Shown: piece after piece, positions 45,459 to 54,136 of the stretch | How positions within the stretch are numbered: position 1 is the stretch's first letter | How the letters are laid out: every line of letters begins with the position of its first letter | Origin: Anaerolineaceae bacterium | GTDB lineage: Bacteria > Chloroflexota > Anaerolineae > Anaerolineales > Anaerolineaceae | Assembly (NCBI GenBank): GCA_016841525.1 | Contig: JAENYZ010000004.1 | Span: forward strand, 351,360-415,359 | Direction: 5' to 3' | Length of the DNA: 64,000 nt | Notes under the pieces: model-generated | Told to the model about the DNA's origin: nothing | Database searches by the model: none | Seen by the model: the letters and a program-made list of their open reading frames with translations, nothing else | Made by a program: the position numbers and the translations under genes

Positions 45459-47798
45459 TCACTCTTCTTCAAGCAGGGAGATTTCCCCTGTAAAACCGTT
45501 CACATTCGCCTTCTGCCCGTCTTTAAGATTCATACAGCCAGCAACGGATACAACGGCCGGGATTTGATATTCCCGGGCAATAATTGAGCTGTGGGACAGC
45601 AATCCCCCTGATTCAGCAATAACAGCCCCAGCGCGGGCGAACAAAGGCGTCCAACCAACATCAGAATATGGTATCACAATAATGTCATCAGGTTCCACTT
45701 TTCCGAAATCGGCTGTGCCGCCGATAATTTTAATCTTTCCTTTAAAATAACCCTGGGAGGTAGGAATACCCTGCATTTTTTTCTTGAAATGTGAAAACAG
45801 CGGTGGTGGATTATCCCCATAAATTATTTCTGGCAATTCGATATCCCGGTATTCTTGCATTTCCCTTTTTCGAGTTTCAATTTTTTGGTAAATTGAAGAA
45901 ATGCCACCGCCTTTTACCAATTTCTGGATTTCAGACCATCGGAGATAAAATATATCATCCCTCGAATCTAGCCACCTTTCCTTAACCAGATCTTCAGCAA
46001 GTCTTAAAAAATACGGCCGAAAGAGCCCATATCCATACATGTACCCTTTACTAACTTCATCTCGGTACAGTGTAAATTTTCTTGCCCGATTAAAGAACAT
46101 TCGTGTAAACAATTTATTGATCCCTTTTACAGGCAGATCCTCAAATCGAATCCTGTCTCTTTCTCCTCGATCCACCGCTTGGTAATCATAAATCATCTGC
46201 AGAACCATTTCCGGGTTTTCTCGCCAAGGTGCAGCCATGAAATTATTGCTGTTATCACTGATGTGACCAAAATTCTCAAAAAACTGGTTGAAATCTTTCT
46301 CAAAATCCGATCCCTTGACATCCGAAAGATTAAAATCTCCTTTTTTCAGTTGGGGTCTGTCGTTAATCAGGCAAATTAATTTGTTATGTAATTTTGCTAA
46401 TGCAATATTGGGTTGATATTGATCAGCTTCGGGAAAATTCTCCAATAGATCAAATTCCAGTAGATCAACCCCTAATTTTCGCAGCTTCCGTTCAAGCATA
46501 CGGACATACATTGTCACTAAAATGGGTGTGAGGACATTAAAATAGACAATCTTTTGGACCACACCATATAGATTTGAAATTTCTGAAATTTGCTGCTCCA
46601 GCGATATATCTTTATCCGGATAAGGAGAAAATTGTTTCATTTCTTCATTTAAGTCCAGAAGCTGCGTTTTAATTTTTCGCTCAAAACGCCACTTATCAAG
46701 GATAAATCCAAATAACCTGGGAAGAAGTGGGAGCATCTTTATCGATGGTTTAAAAGCCGGAGTTCCCTCCTCCTTGGGGACAACGCCCATCATCATCTCC
46801 AAACCCTCGGAGGGAAAACCAACCCGCGTAAAAACCTGACCGATGGCGCTCATATTGAAATAACTGCGGTGAAAGAAGGATTTTGTCAGATCCTCAGGTT
46901 CAATTGGCAAATTCCCCACAATTTCTTCTAGAATTCCTAACCAAACTTTATTGATCAAAGGAACATTGATCGACCAGATCAATGGGTGAATCATCCCGGG
47001 CATCATATCTTTGGAGAGCTTATTGGAGTAAACCTTCAAATCTTTAAGGGTCGTTATCTCTCTCATCTGAACCCAGTAGACATCACTTCCATCCCAAACC
47101 CACTCCAAATCAACGGGGTTTTTGATTTTCCCCATGACCGCTTTAGAACCTTGCAGCACCTTTTTCGCAACTTCTTCAGGCATTTGGGGTTTGTCAGGTT
47201 TTGCCACCCAAAGTCCGCTTCGGGATATCCACCGGTCAGGGGTGACACCATCCTGAACCAATGCAGTCCCCTCACCCAGCACAGCTTCAATTACAATTTC
47301 ATGCAATCCCGTCATAGGATTATTGCTAAACAGAACCCCGGAATAAACTGGTGTCACCATTTCTTGAATGATGACAGCCATTTTAAGGTTTTCCGATGAT
47401 ATCGAAAGTGTCTCCAAGTAGTGTTCCACATTTTCAGTTTGGACTGACTCCCAGACTTGTATAACCGCCTCTATTAGGTCTTGATATCCTTTAACATGCA
47501 ATATTGATTTGAAGAGTCCCGCAAAAGAATGAAAACTTGAGTCTTCAAAACTTGAACTGGAACGAACCGCATAGGTTTTTGACATATCAAGATTCAATTT
47601 TAACACCTCAGATAGGTTTTCATGAACAGTGTCATCTTCTTCAATGTACCGCTCGTGCCAATCCCAGGGGATTACCCATGATTCTGGTATATTAATTTTC
47701 TTGATCTGCATTAAAGCGATCAGGTTCTGTGCTTTATTCCCAATGCAATTCTTAGATACCTTTTGTTTCAATGAAATGATATTCGATCCTGTCATCAT
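45459..47798 (-). CDS. Rifampicin-phosphotransferase-like/PEP-synthase-like dikinase, unknown substrate
   Basis: The 779-residue protein has an N-terminal ATP-grasp domain of the PPDK/PEP-synthase family (KAQNLIALMQIKKINIPESW, then AVRSSSSFEDSSFHSFAGLF, and QEMVTPVYSGVLFSNNPMTG), a middle region (about 290-690) that I cannot match, and a C-terminal swivelling phosphohistidine domain with H736 in SGGLLSHSSIIAREYQIPAV. It lacks the TIM-barrel PEP/pyruvate-binding domain of PpsA. The domain order ATP-grasp, variable middle, His domain is that of rifampicin phosphotransferase, so it probably uses ATP to phosphorylate an acceptor bound by the middle domain. The acceptor is unknown. Start MM at 47798 has AGG upstream. 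It sits between a PlsY-like gene and an ABC ATPase in one operon. Confidence 0.85.
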   Translation of the reverse strand: MMTGSNIISLKQKVSKNCIGNKAQNLIALMQIKKINIPESWVIPWDWHERYIEEDDTVHENLSEVLKLNLDMSKTYAVRSSSSFEDSSFHSFAGLFKSILHVKGYQDLIEAVIQVWESVQTENVEHYLETLSISSENLKMAVIIQEMVTPVYSGVLFSNNPMTGLHEIVIEAVLGEGTALVQDGVTPDRWISRSGLWVAKPDKPQMPEEVAKKVLQGSKAVMGKIKNPVDLEWVWDGSDVYWVQMREITTLKDLKVYSNKLSKDMMPGMIHPLIWSINVPLINKVWLGILEEIVGNLPIEPEDLTKSFFHRSYFNMSAIGQVFTRVGFPSEGLEMMMGVVPKEEGTPAFKPSIKMLPLLPRLFGFILDKWRFERKIKTQLLDLNEEMKQFSPYPDKDISLEQQISEISNLYGVVQKIVYFNVLTPILVTMYVRMLERKLRKLGVDLLEFDLLENFPEADQYQPNIALAKLHNKLICLINDRPQLKKGDFNLSDVKGSDFEKDFNQFFENFGHISDNSNNFMAAPWRENPEMVLQMIYDYQAVDRGERDRIRFEDLPVKGINKLFTRMFFNRARKFTLYRDEVSKGYMYGYGLFRPYFLRLAEDLVKERWLDSRDDIFYLRWSEIQKLVKGGGISSIYQKIETRKREMQEYRDIELPEIIYGDNPPPLFSHFKKKMQGIPTSQGYFKGKIKIIGGTADFGKVEPDDIIVIPYSDVGWTPLFARAGAVIAESGGLLSHSSIIAREYQIPAVVSVAGCMNLKDGQKANVNGFTGEISLLEEE

Positions 47799-47824
47799 TT
47801 ACCTCGTTCATAAATGAAAACCAA

Positions 47825-48544
47825 CTATTCCTCCTTATCTGTTTTCATCCCCATTTTTTTCATCATTTTTTTCATCATTTGCCCCATGGGGATCGAATCC
47901 ATCGATGTTGTTAAATCGGTTTTTCCAGCCTTTCTTGCCCTCAGGTGAACCGCAACATCTGGAATCACAGCAACAAAAAGAATAATATTCAATACAATAC
48001 TTGAAACGATATAAAACCAATTACCTGTGCGAATAGCAATCCAGAATATAAAAAGAATTGGTCCTCCCATCACCATAAATGAAATTTCTTTAAGCAGGAA
48101 CAATCCAATCAGAAATGCTAATATGACAGATACAAGGGTTCCTAATGGATCAAGAACCAGCAGTGTACCCAAAGCCGGGGACAAACCCCCACCGCCCCGA
48201 AAGCGATAATAAATCGGCCACACATGCCCAATAACCACAGCGATACCCGTCAATAAAAAATATAACTGGTCAGGAAAAAATAACCGGACTACAAGAGCGG
48301 GAATGGCACCTTTCAAAATATCGAGAATGCCAATCAACCCACCGATCTTCGGTCCCAATATCATGGAAGCTGTGGTTGCTCCGACCGTTTTCAATTGGAT
48401 GGTTCCCCCAGTGTTTCTATCGGGAACTTCTACTTTTCCAAGTTCCTTCTCTGGTGCGGCAATATGGGTTATAAGCCTTGCGATCGAAAAAGAACCTATC
48501 AGATATCCAAGAACTACGCATATCAAAACTAAATAAATATCCAT
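47825..48544 (-). CDS. Diverged PlsY-like membrane protein
   Basis: The 239-residue protein follows PlsY topology: YLIGSFSIARLI, LGPKIGGLIGILDILKGAIPALVVRL, GIAVVIGHVWPIYYRFRGGGG, then helices LLVLDPLGTLVSVILAFLIGL and onwards. Compared with the canonical PlsY at 57996-58592, the S-G-N-x-G-A-T-N motif reads TVGATTASM and the K-G-G-K motif reads RGGGG, so key residues of acylphosphate:glycerol-3-phosphate acyl transfer are altered. It also has a C-terminal Met/Lys-rich tail (MGQMMKKMMKKMGM) absent from PlsY. It opens a four-gene operon with a dikinase-like protein and an ABC exporter. It may transfer acyl groups to a different acceptor. Confidence 0.85.
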   Translation of the reverse strand: MDIYLVLICVVLGYLIGSFSIARLITHIAAPEKELGKVEVPDRNTGGTIQLKTVGATTASMILGPKIGGLIGILDILKGAIPALVVRLFFPDQLYFLLTGIAVVIGHVWPIYYRFRGGGGLSPALGTLLVLDPLGTLVSVILAFLIGLFLLKEISFMVMGGPILFIFWIAIRTGNWFYIVSSIVLNIILFVAVIPDVAVHLRARKAGKTDLTTSMDSIPMGQMMKKMMKKMGMKTDKEE

Positions 48545-48985
48545 GTTTCCTCACTTTTACATCATTTGCTTTCATTTACAGAGCCATAACACAACCACCT
48601 TTGAAAATATTAATTTTGTGGGAGCGCTAATTATTTATTTTGTTTACCATCCAGAAAGAAGATGACAATGATCTTGAATCCCAAGAAGAGCTGAGAGCCT
48701 TCACCATGCCTTTCTACCATACATACAGTAAGGGCTGCCAAAAGAGTGGGCTATATATTCAAAATGGACTAAACGCTAAACACCAATAAATATATAATAT
48801 CATAAGTCGTTAATTTATTATTAATTGAAAAGAGGCTGTTTCCATATGGAACAACCTCTTTCTCAGCGGTCACGGGTTGTGACCAGTCACCCCTTAAATT
48901 CAAATAATCTGTGAATCATCTGCCAAAATAGCAAAATAGTGCACCCACACTCTCGGTAAATTACCACCAATCAATTAATTGATTT
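48545..48985. other. Intergenic region of 441 bases
   Basis: Contains the leader of the PlsY-like operon and, further along, the terminator of the amidohydrolase gene (48826-48861). It has no ORF with a ribosome-binding site and family-like sequence, and no clear RNA gene. A 15-base stretch at 48890-48906 (CCTTAAATTCAAATAAT) is AT-rich and featureless. Confidence 0.5.
48826..48861 (-). terminator. Terminator of the amidohydrolase transcript
   Basis: AAAGAGGCTGTTTCC (48829-48843) and GGAACAACCTCTTT (48848-48861) form a long stem around ATAT with one mismatch and a bulge. On the minus strand it ends in CCTCTTTTC. Confidence 0.7.
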
Positions 48986-50119
48986 TCATCCTTTGAAAAA
49001 AGCTTTAGCCATGGTAACAGATGAGGTATCTCCCCCCAATTCCGGTTCAAGCCGGGCAATCGCATTAATCATCAATTCTAATCGCTGGCATTCGTCAACG
49101 ATAGCATCAAAATTCAAATATTTAGGTCTGCCGCCCACAAATTTCCAGAAATTTTTGAAGTAGATCTTGTCCAATACCGCGTCAGGCAGGTGAATGCCTT
49201 GAAAAACAGCCTTGCTTCCCCCAAACAGGAAACCTTCGTGCGTCAGTGTAAAGGGTCCCTCCAGTTCCAAAAAAGCACGGACTACTTCAATGCGGGTTAG
49301 ACTTTCTTCAACCTGGATGCTCGGCATACAGTCGGTCATCAAGGCTCGTGCGCCAATATCCGTGCCATAAATAATCCGATCCTGGTACTTGATAAAGAAA
49401 TCACGCACCTTTTCGGGGTCTTTAGAAAAATTCGAATACATCTCAATACCCGGTGTCAGGTCAACCCGCATGTTAGGATACCGATCTAAATATTCCCCCA
49501 GGCGTTCAAGCTGTGCGGATAAGAAAAAAAAGTGGGCAAATGTGACATTCAATATGGGGTGCCGGTCTAAAACATTCAACACCTGGCGATATTGATCTTC
49601 ATTGTCCACAAATGTGCCGTCGCTATAATCCCATCCCATCTCTCTCGCCCACCCAGGGATCTTCTCAGGATCCCAGAATTCTTCAGGATCATTGACGTGG
49701 AAAATCAAAGGCGTCTGGGTGTCCGCCATTTTTTCCCAGTACGATGCAAATATCGGGTCATCAAAATCAGGGATGGGTAAACGTTTACGGATTGCGGGTT
49801 TGCCCTCGATCATTTTGATTCCATCAACCCCCATTTCCATCAGGTCATCCACATAATTTGCAAATGTTTGACCCGCTATTTCAGGTGCCATAAACAGAGG
49901 AGATATATCAAGATTACCAAAAACAAATATTTTGTGCGGATACAGTCCCTTTAAATGCAGAGCATCGGGCAGCAGACTGAGTCGCTTTTCATCAGGTGTA
50001 GACACCACAGCCAGCTGATTTACCCCAGCTTCTGCCAGCATGGGCATCAAAGACACACCACATGAATAATGGGGATAATGAACATGTGCATCAATGATCC
50101 TGCGTTTTCTAAACTCCAT
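48986..50119 (-). CDS. Amidohydrolase-family metal-dependent hydrolase
   Basis: TIM-barrel hydrolase of 377 residues of the amidohydrolase_2 (PF04909) type. The first metal ligands are H12 and H14 in RIIDAHVHY. Further motifs are GIKMIEGK (the usual Lys region), LIFHVNDPEE, VTFAHFFFLS, and DRIIYGTDIGA with the last metal Asp. No signal peptide is present. The Asp-His architecture also fits decarboxylase-like members. It is monocistronic, and the reaction cannot be assigned. The start has GGAGGGAGC in its leader. Confidence 0.87.
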   Translation of the reverse strand: MEFRKRRIIDAHVHYPHYSCGVSLMPMLAEAGVNQLAVVSTPDEKRLSLLPDALHLKGLYPHKIFVFGNLDISPLFMAPEIAGQTFANYVDDLMEMGVDGIKMIEGKPAIRKRLPIPDFDDPIFASYWEKMADTQTPLIFHVNDPEEFWDPEKIPGWAREMGWDYSDGTFVDNEDQYRQVLNVLDRHPILNVTFAHFFFLSAQLERLGEYLDRYPNMRVDLTPGIEMYSNFSKDPEKVRDFFIKYQDRIIYGTDIGARALMTDCMPSIQVEESLTRIEVVRAFLELEGPFTLTHEGFLFGGSKAVFQGIHLPDAVLDKIYFKNFWKFVGGRPKYLNFDAIVDECQRLELMINAIARLEPELGGDTSSVTMAKAFFKG

Positions 50120-50286
50120 GCTCCCTCCAAAAAAAATTGCTCAGCCAAGATTGAGAACCATAGAAATTATAATGCGTTTTTCCAGTAAATTCGCATGAAC
50201 TCAGAATAACATGAATTATTGTTTGCCAGGCTGGTGTGCAGCAAGAGAGTTTCAGGCGTATAAGCCCCCCGGGTGTCACATAGTCT

Positions 50287-51279
50287 CTATTCTTGTTTTC
50301 GTTGGGTTTTAAAGGGATAGATCGCAGCCATCAACGCAGCAGTATCATCCAGCTTAGCGCCTAATTTTGAAATCGCCAACCTGGGCAGCTGGCGCGCCTC
50401 ACCGCCCCCATGCTTCAACACAGCATCTCGCAGCGGTGCCAGAAGGGCTTCTCCCAACACATCACCCGGGTGACCAAAAACAATCCATTCTGGATCAAAT
50501 GAAAAGATCAACCACAATAAGGCTTTACCCAAATGATCGGCTGCTTCCTCAACCACAGCCAGGGCATCCGAATCTCCTCCGTGGACAAGGCGAACAATTT
50601 CGTAGGGTCGCGGCGGCGAAGTCCAGTGCTCAGGGAACCTCAATGCTGCCAAATCTGCCATGCCATAACTGCTGGAAAAGCCGGTCAAGGAACCAGGCAC
50701 TCCCAGCCCAGCCGGGCCCCCGTTTTCCATACGCATATTACCAATATCACCAGCCGCGTCATTCGCCCCGTGATAGATGCGCCCATTCAAAATCATGCCA
50801 ACTGATACAAGCGGTTCCAAATCAATGAAAAGCAAGTTGTCCACGCCAATACCAGCGCCAAAATATGCCTCTGCCAAGGCAGCAGCATTGCTGCGATGTT
50901 CAAGAAACACGGGCAGGTTGTAACGAACAGATAATCGACCTGTAAGTTGAGCATCTTCCCATTGCGGTAAATCCGGCGGCGAGAGGACGGTTCCTTTCAG
51001 AATATCCAGCGGACCGCTGACTGCTGCCGAAATCACCCTAGGACTTGCCAAACCCTGGGCACGACAAAGCTTCAGCAATTTATCCGCCTGGCTGCAAATT
51101 GCGTCAAAGCATTCCAGGAAAGATATATCTGAAGGCGTTTCCATCTGCATTCGCTCGTAGATTAAACCATTCATATCCCCGTAAACAAGACTCGTCTTGG
51201 GTCCGCTGATGTTCAAGCCAAGAATTTTTGTTGTGATTGAAAAGTCATTTACAACTGCGTCTGTTGCGCGGGTTACCAT
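50287..51279 (-). CDS. ROK-fold protein lacking kinase catalytic residues
   Basis: The 330-residue protein has the ROK (sugar kinase/repressor) fold: LGLNISGPKTSLVYGD at the N-terminus, AAVSGPLDILKG, PVFLEHRSNAAALAEAYFG, and the C-terminal FDPEWIVFGHPGDVLG. In active ROK kinases the motif is E-N-D-x-N-A-A-A. Here it reads E-H-R-S-N-A-A-A, so the catalytic Asp is Arg. The zinc motif C-x-C-G-x-x-G-C is also missing; the same place reads GPAGLGVPGSLTG. There is no N-terminal HTH. It may bind a sugar as a sensor rather than phosphorylate it. ATG 51279 is used instead of the GTG at 51282. Confidence 0.82.
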   Translation of the reverse strand: MVTRATDAVVNDFSITTKILGLNISGPKTSLVYGDMNGLIYERMQMETPSDISFLECFDAICSQADKLLKLCRAQGLASPRVISAAVSGPLDILKGTVLSPPDLPQWEDAQLTGRLSVRYNLPVFLEHRSNAAALAEAYFGAGIGVDNLLFIDLEPLVSVGMILNGRIYHGANDAAGDIGNMRMENGGPAGLGVPGSLTGFSSSYGMADLAALRFPEHWTSPPRPYEIVRLVHGGDSDALAVVEEAADHLGKALLWLIFSFDPEWIVFGHPGDVLGEALLAPLRDAVLKHGGGEARQLPRLAISKLGAKLDDTAALMAAIYPFKTQRKQE

Positions 51280-51488
51280 CACATCTGGGCCTTATCTTTA
51301 GTATCAAAAACCAAATCGCAAACTTTCTTTTTTCATTGAACCCTCATCCTTTTATTAAGAAGAGATTCCACACCAATTATAACGTCAATATCCCTTTGAC
51401 TCCTGTTCTCATTTTTCAGGTAAAATAAATACACTCAAATTATTCATTCCTTTTCAGATTTTTCCATTGAATTTATAACATTTTTATA

Positions 51489-51532
51489 TTGACATGCGCC
51501 GGAATCCGTTTATAATTGTATTTACAATTATA
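51489..51532 (+). promoter_or_regulatory. Promoter of the TetR operon with a 22-bp perfect palindrome over the -10 box
   Basis: TTGACA (51489-51494), a 16-base spacer and TATAAT (51511-51516). A perfect inverted repeat, TATAATTGTA (51511-51520), TT, and TACAATTATA (51523-51532), overlaps the -10. TetR proteins bind such sites as dimers, so the downstream regulator is expected to repress itself and the radical SAM gene. Confidence 0.8.
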
Positions 51533-51596
51533 TACATCTGTCTATTATTGTACATATTTTAATTACTTTGTCCATTATTTACAAAAGGATTTCACC

Positions 51597-52352
51597 ATGG
51601 CAAGACGATTGGATCGGCGAGTTCAGCGCACCCGGAAACTATTAAGAGAATCAATTATGGCGCTCATTCTCGAAGAGGGCTATGACGCCATCTCCATCCA
51701 GGACATCACTGACAAAGCAAATCTTGGCAGGGCGACTTTTTACTTGCACTTCAAAGATAAAGACGACCTGCTTTTGGATGTGATGGACGAAATGATCGGC
51801 GATTTCATGGACCAGGTGCCGGCTTTATCTGAAGCACAATGGGAACTTGAAGACAGCAAAGCCATTCAAAAGCTCTTTGATTTTGCGGCTGATCATTATG
51901 ACCTGTATCGGATTTTGATCATCGGCAGCGGAGGAATCACAGCCTCACGCCAATTGCAGCGGCGGATCGCTAAAAATATTGAGGAAGCTATCCAGCGCGA
52001 GATTGAAGAAAGCAATTCACAACCCCTCGTGCCACCTAAATTCATCGCCAACAACTTTGCTGGTTCCCTTTTGGCAACCATTTACTGGTGGCTTGACAAT
52101 GACCTTCCTTACAATGTTGAGCAAATGGCAAGCATGTTTCAAAAGGTCAGCCTCCTGGACAGAAAAACGTTAATGGGGATTGGAATCAACACGGCAGAGA
52201 CATCAGAAGAAGAAAAAAATAAAAAGAAAAGGCGGGAAAAAACAAAACAAAAACGGGGAAACGAACAAGAAAAAGAAGCTATTGAAATCGCGGTAGAACA
52301 AGAAGACCAGCCGGTAGCAGAAGATTTGACAGAAGAAAAGGAACAATCATGA
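51597..52352 (+). CDS. TetR-family transcriptional regulator with a charged C-terminal tail
   Basis: One-component repressor of 251 residues. The N-terminal HTH is near residues 33-52 (ISIQDITDKANLGRATFYLHF). The effector domain follows to about residue 200. The last 50 residues are an unusual Lys/Glu-rich tail (EEEKNKKKRREKTKQKRG), beyond the normal TetR fold. The ATG at 51597 has AAAAGGA upstream; the longer in-frame ORF starts inside the promoter and is not used. The stop overlaps the next start (ATGA), so repressor and enzyme are translated together. The ligand is unknown. Confidence 0.93.
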   Translation: MARRLDRRVQRTRKLLRESIMALILEEGYDAISIQDITDKANLGRATFYLHFKDKDDLLLDVMDEMIGDFMDQVPALSEAQWELEDSKAIQKLFDFAADHYDLYRILIIGSGGITASRQLQRRIAKNIEEAIQREIEESNSQPLVPPKFIANNFAGSLLATIYWWLDNDLPYNVEQMASMFQKVSLLDRKTLMGIGINTAETSEEEKNKKKRREKTKQKRGNEQEKEAIEIAVEQEDQPVAEDLTEEKEQS

Positions 52353-53827
52353 ATATTTTACTTGTTTACCCCCAATTCCCTGACACTTTTTGGAGCTTCA
52401 AACACGCGTTGAAATTTGTCCATAAAAAAGCCTCCTCTCCACCATTGGGACTGCTGACTGTTGCTGCAATGCTGCCCAGTACCTGGGAAAAGCGGCTCGT
52501 CGATATGAATGTAAGTCAATTAAGCGAAAAAGATCTTGCCTGGGCGGATATGCTGATGATCAGCGCTATGACGGTGCAGCGAGAATCAACCCAAACCCTC
52601 ATTTCACGAGCCCGTGCTTTAGGAAAAACCATTGTGGCAGGTGGTCCCTTGTTCACCATGGAGCCAGACACCTTCCCAGAAGTTGACCACCTGATTCTAA
52701 ATGAAGCGGAAATTACCCTGCCCCAATTTCTGTCAGATTTAGGACGTGGTGATCCGCAGCGAGTTTACAAAACCGATGCTTTCGCCGATATTACCACCAC
52801 GCCTGTCCCGCTTTGGGAACTGGCAGACATTAACAAATATGAATCTCTCAGTCTGCAGTTCACTCGAGGCTGTCCATTTAATTGTGACTTCTGCAATGTG
52901 ACCTCCCTATTGGGGCATCGCATGCGGCTAAAAACCACCCAACAGCTGATTGCCGAATTGGATAAAATCTACAGCCTGGGTTGGCGTCGCGGCATTTTCA
53001 TTGTGGACGACAATTTCATTGGCAATAAACGGGCACTCAAGCAAGAGGTGCTGCCAGCTATGATTGAATGGCGAAAAGGGAAAAAGGGCTGCCGATTTGT
53101 CACGGAGGCTTCTGTCAACCTCTCTGATGATGATGAGCTCATTGAAATGATGGTCAAAGCCGGTTTCACCCAGGTCTTTGTTGGCATCGAAACCCCGGAT
53201 GATCTGGCATTGGCAGAATGCTCAAAAAGCCAGAATCGAAACCGGGACATGGTCAGCTCGGTGAAAAAATTACAGCAAATGGGATTACAGGTGATGGGTG
53301 GTTTTATTGTGGGATTCGACAGCGATGATGAAAGCATTTTCGATCGGATGATTGCGTTCATCCAGGAGAGCGGCATCGTTACAGCAATGGTAGGGCTGCT
53401 CCAAGCGCCAGTCGGCACCCAGCTTTACCAGCGCATGCTACGAGAAGGACGTATCAGTGATCATTACTCAGGAGACAATGTTGACGGCGAAACAAACATC
53501 ATCCCTAAGATGGATTTGGAGAGCCTGAAGCAAGGATACCGGAAAATTCTCGATTCAATCTATTCCCCAAAGGGATTTTACGAACGTGTGCGCACCTTCT
53601 TAAAAAATTACACACCTTCTCGCACCGCTGTCACGCTGCAATGGCAAGAGATTTCTGCCTTATTATCCTCTATCGTTGAAATCGGGATAAAAAGCGACGA
53701 ACGGCGTGATTACTGGAAACTGTTTTTCTGGACCTTATTTAAGCATCCAAAAAAATTCCCACTTGCGATCACCTTCTCAATTTACGGATATCACTTTCGT
53801 AAAGTAAACGAGCTGCACGTCTTATAA
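52349..53827 (+). CDS. B12-binding-domain radical SAM enzyme (DUF4070-like)
   Basis: The 492-residue protein has an N-terminal cobalamin-binding-like fold (NILLVYPQFPDTFWSF, SPPLGLLTVAAMLP, IVAGGPLFT), the radical SAM barrel with C175, C179 and C182 in RGCPFNCDFC, VDDNFIGNKRAL, FVGIETPDD and GFIVGFDSD, and a C-terminal DUF4070-like region (about 390-492). The classic D-x-H-x-x-G base-off motif is absent in the B12 part. Members of this type include the hopanoid and bacteriochlorophyll methylases HpnP/BchE-like, but substrate is not evident. It is coupled to the TetR gene, which suggests that its substrate or product is the regulator's ligand. Confidence 0.9.
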   Translation: MNILLVYPQFPDTFWSFKHALKFVHKKASSPPLGLLTVAAMLPSTWEKRLVDMNVSQLSEKDLAWADMLMISAMTVQRESTQTLISRARALGKTIVAGGPLFTMEPDTFPEVDHLILNEAEITLPQFLSDLGRGDPQRVYKTDAFADITTTPVPLWELADINKYESLSLQFTRGCPFNCDFCNVTSLLGHRMRLKTTQQLIAELDKIYSLGWRRGIFIVDDNFIGNKRALKQEVLPAMIEWRKGKKGCRFVTEASVNLSDDDELIEMMVKAGFTQVFVGIETPDDLALAECSKSQNRNRDMVSSVKKLQQMGLQVMGGFIVGFDSDDESIFDRMIAFIQESGIVTAMVGLLQAPVGTQLYQRMLREGRISDHYSGDNVDGETNIIPKMDLESLKQGYRKILDSIYSPKGFYERVRTFLKNYTPSRTAVTLQWQEISALLSSIVEIGIKSDERRDYWKLFFWTLFKHPKKFPLAITFSIYGYHFRKVNELHVL

Positions 53828-54136
53828 ACAGGTTTATCCGAAACCAGGTAAATCAATTCCTTTTATTTCAGAACAACAGGGGGCAATTTTCGGCTGCCTG
53901 GTAAGGTCACAACCCAATAATCATTCTGTTGGATTGGGCAGATTTTGCAGATGATTTGCCAGGTTCAACAAAGTTTTTTCAACGTACCTCTCATTTGAGG
54001 GTGAAGTAAGATAAACTATCCGATATAATGAAGTCAATCGTGTCACTGCTTTGACTTTTAGTCCCGATTGTCTTAAAATTGGGGCTTGCATTTTATCATC
54101 AAGAATAATTTATAAGGAGCAAGGAAGGTCTCTTTC
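53828..54136 (+). other. Intergenic region before the EF-G paralog
   Basis: These 309 bases carry the promoter at 54051-54079 and otherwise nothing I can identify. There is no ORF with a plausible start. A weak dyad near 53934-53949 is not convincing. Confidence 0.4.
54051..54079 (+). promoter_or_regulatory. Promoter of the EF-G-like gene
   Basis: TTGACT (54051-54056), 17 bases, and TAAAAT (54074-54079), with the ORF starting about 58 bases later behind AAGGAGCAAGGAAGG. Confidence 0.7.
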
